NCBI RefSeq assembly: GCF_029892095.1
Contig: NZ_JARZAE010000004.1
Span: 2,666,001-2,730,000 of the forward strand
DNA from: Kitasatospora sp. MAP12-44
Lineage (GTDB): Bacteria > Actinomycetota > Actinomycetes > Streptomycetales > Streptomycetaceae
Direction: 5' to 3'
Length of the DNA stretch: 64,000 bases
Under the pieces are notes generated by a model, which searched no databases, had not been told where the DNA came from, and saw only the letters and a list, made by a program, of their open reading frames with translations. Of the stretch, positions 59,204 to 64,000 are shown in pieces (the stretch's first letter is position 1; every line of letters begins with the position of its first letter). The position numbers and the translations under genes are program-made.

Positions 59204-60732
59204 AGGACTCCGTCCTCGACCACATCCTCGCCCACCCGCCGGTCGGCGGCCGGATCACCTTCGCCCGGCTGGACGGCACCGAGACCTTCGAGCTGACCCG
59301 ACTCCACGAGCTGGCAGGGCAGTTGGCCGCCGGCCTGAGCAGGCTGGGGATCGGCCCCGGCGACCGGATCGGCATCCTGAGCGCCAACCGGCTCGAGTGG
59401 GTGCTGCTCGACCTGGCGGCGCTGCGGCTCAAGGCGGTCACGGCGGGCTTCGAACCGGGCAAGTTCGAGCCGGACGCGGCGTTGATCGCCAAGTACGGGC
59501 TCACGCTGCTCTTCACCGACCGCCCCTGCGAGGCCGCGGGCGCCCTCCCGATGGAGGAGGCGCTGCGGCTCGCCACCGAGGACGCGCCGACGCCGGCCGC
59601 CGAGCCGTACTCCCCGCTCGAGGTGACCACCATCAAGTTCACCTCCGGCAGCACCGGCGAGCCCAAGGGCCTGGGCGCGACCGCGGGGAGCATCGACAGC
59701 TCACTGCACGCCGTCCAGGAGCTGTTCCAGCACGGCCCGGACGACAGCCTGTTCGTCTTCCTGCCGCTCTCGCTGCTCCAGCAGCGCTACTGGGTCTACT
59801 CGGCGCTGCGGCACGGCCACGACCTGACCGTCTGCAGCTACGAGGCGGCCTTCGCGGCGCTGCGCCGGGCGCGGCCCACCGTGGTGATGGGCGTGCCCGC
59901 GTTCTTCGAGAGCGCCCGCCGGCACATCGAGGGCCGGGCGCGGCGCTCCGGCCAACCGGTCGCGGTGCAGGCCCGGCAGCTCTTCGGCGACCGGATCCGG
60001 TACCTGTGGACCGGCTCGGCCCCGGCGAGCGCGGCCCTGCTGCGCTTCTTCACCGAGGCCGGACTGCCGATCCACGAGGGCTACGGCCTCAACGAGACCT
60101 GCATCGTGGCCAAGAACCACCCCGGCGCCCACCGCGAGGGCAGCGTCGGGCGGGTGGTGCCCGGAAAGCAGGTGCTGCTCGACGAGGACGGCGTGATCAG
60201 CGTGCGCAGCGACCACCCCGTCAACGTCCGCTACGAGTACGCCGCGCCCGGCGTCTCGGAGCAGGTCTTCCAGCCCGGCGGGATCGTCCGCACCGGCGAC
60301 CTCGGCCATCTGGACGAGGACGGCTTCCTCTTCATCCGGGGCCGGGCCGACGACGTGATCGTGCTGGAGAACGGCAAGAAGATCATCGTCCGGCCGATCG
60401 AGGAGCAGCTCAAGGCCGCCGGGTCGGCGATCGAGGAGTGCGTGGTGTTCTGCCCCGCGCAGACCGACCTCGTCGCCGTCGTGTCACCGCCGTCGCTGCC
60501 GCTGCTGCCCGCCGACGAGTCGGCCATCGAGCAGCAGCTGGCCGCCGCCAACGCCGCCCTCGGGCCGGACGAGCAGATCAGCCGGGTGGTGCCGGCCCGC
60601 GAGCGGTTCAGCATCGAGAACGGCCTGCTCACCTCGCAGTTCAAACCCCGGCGCCCGCAGATCCGGGACGCCTACGCCACCGAGCTCGACAACACCCTGG
60701 AGGGTATCCGTGTCCGCACCGATGCACGCTGA
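59200..60732 (+). CDS. AMP-dependent acyl-CoA/acyl-ACP ligase
   Basis: 510-residue adenylate-forming ligase of the long-chain FadD type: TIKFTSGSTGEPKGLGA phosphate loop, GYGLNETCIVAKN, RTGDLGHLDEDGFLFIRGRA hinge and VLENGKKIIVRPIEEQL. Shorter N-terminal domain than typical FadD15. It overlaps the following ACP gene by 23 bp, so it most likely loads an acyl group on that ACP, or makes a CoA ester for the KAS III-like enzyme. ATG overlaps the NRPS stop. Confidence 0.9.
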   Translation: MKDSVLDHILAHPPVGGRITFARLDGTETFELTRLHELAGQLAAGLSRLGIGPGDRIGILSANRLEWVLLDLAALRLKAVTAGFEPGKFEPDAALIAKYGLTLLFTDRPCEAAGALPMEEALRLATEDAPTPAAEPYSPLEVTTIKFTSGSTGEPKGLGATAGSIDSSLHAVQELFQHGPDDSLFVFLPLSLLQQRYWVYSALRHGHDLTVCSYEAAFAALRRARPTVVMGVPAFFESARRHIEGRARRSGQPVAVQARQLFGDRIRYLWTGSAPASAALLRFFTEAGLPIHEGYGLNETCIVAKNHPGAHREGSVGRVVPGKQVLLDEDGVISVRSDHPVNVRYEYAAPGVSEQVFQPGGIVRTGDLGHLDEDGFLFIRGRADDVIVLENGKKIIVRPIEEQLKAAGSAIEECVVFCPAQTDLVAVVSPPSLPLLPADESAIEQQLAAANAALGPDEQISRVVPARERFSIENGLLTSQFKPRRPQIRDAYATELDNTLEGIRVRTDAR

Positions 60733-60985
60733 GACCGAGAACGCCGCCCGCGAGAACCTCGCCCTGGTTCTCACCACCGGCGTCGAGCCGGAGGAGATCG
60801 ACCCGGACGCCGACCTGGTCGCCGCCTACGGGCTGACCTCGCTCAACAAGGTGCTCTTCCTCACCTCGCTCTGCGACGAGACCGGCACCGAGCTGTTCCA
60901 CTTCACCGAGCACGACCTGGCCCGGATGACCACGCTGCGCGAGGTCGTCGAGGCCGTCACCAACACCATGACGAAGGCGGTCTGA
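60710..60985 (+). CDS. Acyl carrier protein
   Basis: 91-residue free-standing carrier: four-helix pattern with DPDADLVAAYGLTSLNKVLF, where Ser of GLTSL (near 44) would take phosphopantetheine; the usual Asp before it is Thr. GTG at 60710 follows GAGGGT; ATG at 60722 is an alternative start giving 87 residues. Its coupling to the acyl ligase gene and the following acetyltransferase suggests an acyl shuttle for tailoring by the acyl-CoA dehydrogenase and KAS III-like enzymes. Confidence 0.85.
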   Translation: MSAPMHAETENAARENLALVLTTGVEPEEIDPDADLVAAYGLTSLNKVLFLTSLCDETGTELFHFTEHDLARMTTLREVVEAVTNTMTKAV

Positions 60986-60987
60986 AC

Positions 60988-61612
60988 ATGAGCTGGGTAG
61001 AGAAGTCGGCAGTCGTCCTGGAGAACGAGCACGTCCTGCTGCGGCCGATCACCGCCGAGGACCGCCCCTCGCTGCGCACCATCGCGCTGGACGCGGCGAT
61101 CTGGCGCTACTTCGTGACCCGGATCGACAGCGAGGCGGACTACGAGAAGTACTTCGACGCCACCCTTGCCGACCAACTGGCCGGTCGGCGCGCGGTCTTC
61201 CACATCACCGACAAGCGCACCGGTCGCGCGGCCGGCAGCATGAGCTTCGGCAACCTGGCCGAGGCGGACGGCCGGTTGGAGATCGGCTGGTCCTGGCTCG
61301 GCCTGGAGTTCCAGGGCCAGGGCATCAACCGCTGGGCCAAGTACCTGCTGATGGGCCACGCCTTCGAGCAACTGGGCGCCGAGCGCGTCGAGTTCAAGAC
61401 CGACGTGCTCAACCAGCAGGCGCGCCGCGGCCTGCTGAACATCGGGGCCAGCGAGGACGGCGTGCTGCGCAGCTTCAACCCGATGCCCGACGGGGCGGCG
61501 CCGGGACGCCATCTTCTACAGCGTGCTGCGGGCCGAATGGCCCGAGGTGAAGGCCCAGTTGGCGACCAGCCCGAAGATCGCCCGGGCCCTGCACGCGGAG
61601 CCGGTCGGATGA
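60988..61612 (+). pseudogene. GNAT N-acetyltransferase gene with a one-base frameshift
   Basis: RimJ/RimL-type GNAT: LRPITAEDRPSLRTIALD, the acetyl-CoA-binding LGLEFQGQGINRWAKYLL and FKTDVLNQQARRGLLNIGA. After FNPMPDG the expected continuation RRRDAIFYSVLRAEWPEVKA is found one frame away and runs to a stop at 61612. Deleting one G from GGGG at 61492-61495 restores a protein of about 207 residues. As written, the frame runs instead into the downstream C45 gene and would give a 561-residue fusion. Likely role: N-acylation of the hydrazine or an amine intermediate, or self-protection. Confidence 0.8.
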
Positions 61613-62673
61613 GCGGCGGCGCCGTCCCGCTGGTGCGGGCGACCGGCGACCCGTACGCGCTGGGGCTGGCGCACGGCGCGGCCCTGGCCGCACCGCTGCA
61701 CAGCTTCCTGGACGACTCGCTCGCCCGGCTCAACCACCTGGTGCAGCCGCCGCTGTCGATGACCGCACTGCAGCCGACGATCGCCGCCTACCGGGCGGCG
61801 GTCGAGGCCGCGACACCCGAACTGGCCGACGAGGTAAGGGGACTGGCCGACGGCGCCGGGCTGAGCGAGCCGCAGGCCTGGCTGCTGCAACTGCGCCGGG
61901 AGGTGATGGGCTACCACAAGGTGCCTACGGCGGGCGACTGCACCACCTACGCCCGGGCCGGCTCGGCCTTCGCGGGGGACGCCGTCCTCGCCCAGACCGT
62001 CGACCTCAACGGCGACCTGGACGACCGGATCAGCGTGCTGGACTTCGGCCGGGCCGCCGGCTCCCGCCGCTCGCTGGTGCTGAGCTTCGCCGGGCTGCTC
62101 GGCTACCTCGGCCTCAACAGCGACGGCCTGGCGATCGGGCTGAACCTGGTGCTCGGCGGCGACTGGCGTCCCGGCCTGCCGCCGTACCTGGCGATCCGCC
62201 ATCTGCTGGACACCACCGGCAGCGTGGACGAGGCACTGGAAGCCCTGCGCGGCCTGCGACTGGCCAGCTCGCGCTCGCTGACCCTGTGTGACCACGAGCG
62301 GACGGTCTGCGTGGAACTCCTGGGCGACGAGCTGCGGTTGCTCCCCGACGCCCAGGAGAGCCGGCACACCAACCACTTCCTGCACCCCGACTTCGCCCCG
62401 CGCGACGAACTGAACATCTTCGCCCGCAACTCCTCACTGCGCCGGCTGAAGACGGCCGAGGCCGGCCTGGCCGACCTCGACCCGCGCGCCACCCCCGAGG
62501 AGCACTTCGCCCTGCTCTCCCAGCCACCGATCTGCGTCCCGGACGAGGGCGACATCCGGCGCGAACGTACGGTGGCCGCCGTGGTCCTGCTCCCCGAGCG
62601 CGGGGAACTGCACCTGCGACCCGGCGATCCGTCCCACTCCGGTACGCAGGTCTTCAGCCTGCGTCCGACATGA
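61609..62673 (+). CDS. C45-family acyltransferase/peptidase (acyl-CoA:6-APA acyltransferase-like)
   Basis: 354-residue Ntn-hydrolase of the isopenicillin-N-acyltransferase family. The likely nucleophile is the Cys of AGDCTTYARAG (near 111), which would be exposed by self-cleavage; QTVDLNGDLDDRISVL and GLNSDGLAIGLN are further family blocks. Such enzymes exchange or hydrolyse amide-linked acyl groups, so it may remove a protecting acyl group or swap the side chain of the product. ATG at 61609 overlaps the GNAT stop codon of the restored frame (ATGA), which supports the frameshift interpretation. Confidence 0.85.
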   Translation: MSGGAVPLVRATGDPYALGLAHGAALAAPLHSFLDDSLARLNHLVQPPLSMTALQPTIAAYRAAVEAATPELADEVRGLADGAGLSEPQAWLLQLRREVMGYHKVPTAGDCTTYARAGSAFAGDAVLAQTVDLNGDLDDRISVLDFGRAAGSRRSLVLSFAGLLGYLGLNSDGLAIGLNLVLGGDWRPGLPPYLAIRHLLDTTGSVDEALEALRGLRLASSRSLTLCDHERTVCVELLGDELRLLPDAQESRHTNHFLHPDFAPRDELNIFARNSSLRRLKTAEAGLADLDPRATPEEHFALLSQPPICVPDEGDIRRERTVAAVVLLPERGELHLRPGDPSHSGTQVFSLRPT

Positions 62674-63377
62674 GGGGCCTGGGCGCGGCCGGCCGCGGGG
62701 TGGACGCCTGGCTGGCGGATCTGGGGGCCGACGTGCGGTCGCTCTCCCCGGCCCGCTACGCCGACGACCTCACCGAGGCCGAGCGCCGACGCGCCGCCGG
62801 CTACCTCGACGACCAGGACGCCCGGCTCTTCCTGCGCTCCCGGCTGGCGGTGCGCGCCCTGCTCGCCGACCGGCTCGGCGAGGCCCCCGGGGCCGTGCAC
62901 CTGGCCACCACCGCAAGCGGCAAGCCGTACCTGCCGGACCACCCGGACGTCCGGGTCAGCTGGTCCCGCTCGGAGGACCTGCTGCTGCTCGGGATCACCG
63001 AGGAGGGGCCGATCGGGGTGGACCTGGAGCGCCTGCGGGTGATCCCCTCGGCCGCGCACGTACTCGCCTCGGTCTACCCGGCGGTGCCGCCGAGCGCCGA
63101 GCAGTCCGGGCCCGACCTGTTCTTCTACGCCTGGACCCTGCTGGAGGCCGCGGTCAAGGCCACCGGGCGGGGCCTGGCCGAGGGGGCCGGCGACGTCACG
63201 CTGACCTTCCCGGCCGCCGGGGGCGCGGCGCTGCTGGGCATCGCCGGCAGCGGGGCCGAGCCCTGGTCCGCCAGCACCGACCTGCTGACCGGCCGGAGCC
63301 CGGACGACCGGCTGATGGCCTCGTTCGTCTCCCGGACCACCCGCCCGGGGGTGCGACTGCACCGCTGGCCGGCCTGA
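62670..63377 (+). CDS. 4'-phosphopantetheinyl transferase (Sfp type)
   Basis: 235-residue Sfp-family PPTase that converts apo carriers to the holo form. Motifs: GPIGVDLERLRV (metal-binding Asp and Glu) and FFYAWTLLEAAVKATGRGL, the family WxxKEAxxK block with Leu in place of Lys before the Glu. Expected targets in this cluster are the carrier domain of the hydrazine synthetase, the NRPS PCP and the free ACP. Overlaps the C45 gene by ATGA and is followed by a strong hairpin, so it probably ends the main operon. Confidence 0.92.
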   Translation: MRGLGAAGRGVDAWLADLGADVRSLSPARYADDLTEAERRRAAGYLDDQDARLFLRSRLAVRALLADRLGEAPGAVHLATTASGKPYLPDHPDVRVSWSRSEDLLLLGITEEGPIGVDLERLRVIPSAAHVLASVYPAVPPSAEQSGPDLFFYAWTLLEAAVKATGRGLAEGAGDVTLTFPAAGGAALLGIAGSGAEPWSASTDLLTGRSPDDRLMASFVSRTTRPGVRLHRWPA

Positions 63378-63390
63378 GTCCCGCCAGGCC

Positions 63391-63420
63391 CGGGGGTGGG
63401 CGGCCCGCTGCCCACCCCCG
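63391..63420. terminator. Hairpin after the PPTase gene
   Basis: 11-bp perfect arms (CGGGGGTGGGC and its complement) around an 8-nt loop, 13 bp beyond the PPTase stop. Confidence 0.8.
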
Positions 63421-63449
63421 CCCACCCCGTACTCACAGAGGGAGCCCTT

Positions 63450-63971
63450 GTGCACTGCGCACACCTGCACGCCATCGCCCCGCACCTGGACCTCGCGAGC
63501 CTGCGCCACCTGCTGGGCGGCGAGGCCTGCGCGGCCCTGGTCCAGGACTCCTGGGACGGCCCGCACCTGCGGCTCAGCCTCCCGGCCGGCCCGGACGCCG
63601 CGCGCTCGGTCGAACTCCTGCTCTCCGGCGGGGAGTTGACCCCAACCTTCCGCTCCCCCGCGCCGACCCCCCGGATCACCCTCTCCAGCCGGCTCCCCTC
63701 CTCCAGCAGTGCGCAGGACGCGGCCCTCGCCTGGCAGCGCACGATCGGCAGCCGCGGCCCCGCCTTCGTCCTCGACCCCGTCGGCCCCCCGGTCCTGCCG
63801 GCCGGCTGGCTGCTGCGCTCCTGGTCCAACCCGCTGGCCGGCCGGGTGCAGTGCACCATCCGCCCGCCCCGCCCCGGCGTCGCCGCCCACCGCCTGCACC
63901 TGGAGTCCCCGGGCCTGGCGACCCCGCAGGAACTGACCGACCTCCTGGCCGACTGGACGAACGCGCTCTAG
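63450..63971 (+). CDS. Hypothetical protein
   Basis: 173 residues, not recognised. GTG at 63450 follows an AGAGGGA site. The protein has no membrane segment; it begins with CAHLHAIAPHLDLASLRHLL, with paired His and Cys residues, and has a Ser/Pro-rich middle and a predicted alpha/beta pattern. It lies 72 bp after the PPTase, beyond the hairpin, and its own leader could carry a promoter. Whether it belongs to the cluster is unclear. Confidence 0.6.
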   Translation: MHCAHLHAIAPHLDLASLRHLLGGEACAALVQDSWDGPHLRLSLPAGPDAARSVELLLSGGELTPTFRSPAPTPRITLSSRLPSSSSAQDAALAWQRTIGSRGPAFVLDPVGPPVLPAGWLLRSWSNPLAGRVQCTIRPPRPGVAAHRLHLESPGLATPQELTDLLADWTNAL

Positions 63972-64000
63972 CAGGAGCAGACTTGACGAAGTGTTGACAG

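Larger units (their letters stand above)
37187..63971. other. Biosynthetic gene cluster: hydrazine-forming, NRPS-linked
   Basis: One divergent regulator followed by some 20 co-directional genes with many 4-bp overlaps. The defining set is lysine N6-hydroxylase (51161), FAD amine oxidase (52483) and cupin-MetRS-carrier fusion (53565), homologous in architecture to the hydrazine machinery of s56-p1. An NRPS, acyl ligase, ACP, PPTase, thioesterase and exporter complete a secondary-metabolite locus. The right boundary may lie beyond the window. Confidence 0.88.

Noticed and set aside
60988..62673. Single 561-residue GNAT-C45 fusion protein
   Set aside because: The GNAT's own C-terminus is intact one frame over and ends in an ATGA overlap with the C45 start, so the fusion frame arises from a one-base insertion.

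Overview
The window is chromosomal DNA from a high-GC actinomycete, most likely Streptomyces or a close relative such as Kitasatospora. The signs are strong third-position G/C bias, GTG/TTG starts, translationally coupled ATGA/GTGA junctions, DasR-type sites in front of a secreted GH18 chitinase, and many AsnC/MarR/GntR-TetR type regulators. No rRNA, tRNA or CRISPR array was seen.

Layout. 0-12 kb is ordinary chromosome: a MarR regulator cut by the window edge, a two-domain VOC protein, the chitinase, an ABC-2 exporter with its histidine kinase and response regulator, a threonine-aldolase-like PLP enzyme, a lipoprotein, UppP, DoxX and MarC. 12-19 kb holds an AsnC regulator and the kynA-kynU tryptophan-catabolism pair, split by an IS200/IS605-type tnpB element; then a small membrane protein, a double-length AsnC regulator and an inositol-monophosphatase-like gene. 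19-31.7 kb is a patchwork of accessory and decayed DNA. It contains fragments of a phosphomannomutase, a quinone oxidoreductase, an FAD enzyme, a TPR regulator and an ATP-grasp peptide maturase, beside intact genes: a PaaK-like ligase with a small secreted Cys peptide, both between two 39-bp direct repeats; a kinase-like gene; two glycosyltransferases with an SGNH hydrolase; a penicillin acylase; a NUDIX protein; and a PIMT-type methyltransferase. 31.9-37.2 kb has a GntR-TetR hybrid regulator, a DUF899 protein, a MarR/MFS efflux pair and an EamA transporter.

37.2-64 kb is a biosynthetic gene cluster, about 20 genes all on the plus strand behind one divergent LuxR-type regulator. Its core is a three-gene set, coupled by 4-bp overlaps, that matches the known hydrazine-forming machinery (Spb38/Spb39/Spb40 of s56-p1 biosynthesis, with counterparts in the triacsin and formycin/pyrazofurin pathways): a lysine N6-hydroxylase, an FAD amine oxidase and a cupin-MetRS-like hydrazine synthetase. 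Two features set this cluster apart. The hydrazine synthetase carries an extra C-terminal carrier-protein domain and is followed directly by an NRPS with a TubC-type docking segment, a heterocyclization domain, a predicted Cys-activating A domain and a PCP. The cluster also carries LYS1-like and LYS9-like saccharopine dehydrogenases, which could turn the 2-aminoadipate 6-semialdehyde left after hydrazinoacetate release back into lysine, so that lysine would act as a recyclable carrier. A 742-residue haem-oxygenase-like diiron protein, an acyl-CoA dehydrogenase, a P450, a divergent KAS III, an acyl ligase, a free ACP, an ATP-grasp ligase, a GNAT, a C45 acyltransferase, a type II thioesterase, a PPTase and an MFS exporter would supply acyl tailoring, coupling, carrier activation and export. 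The predicted product class is a hydrazine (N-N) peptide or acyl conjugate with a cysteine-derived thiazoline. Two cluster genes, the LYS9-like one and the GNAT, each show a one-base insertion that breaks the frame; whether these are real or consensus errors decides whether the cluster is intact here.
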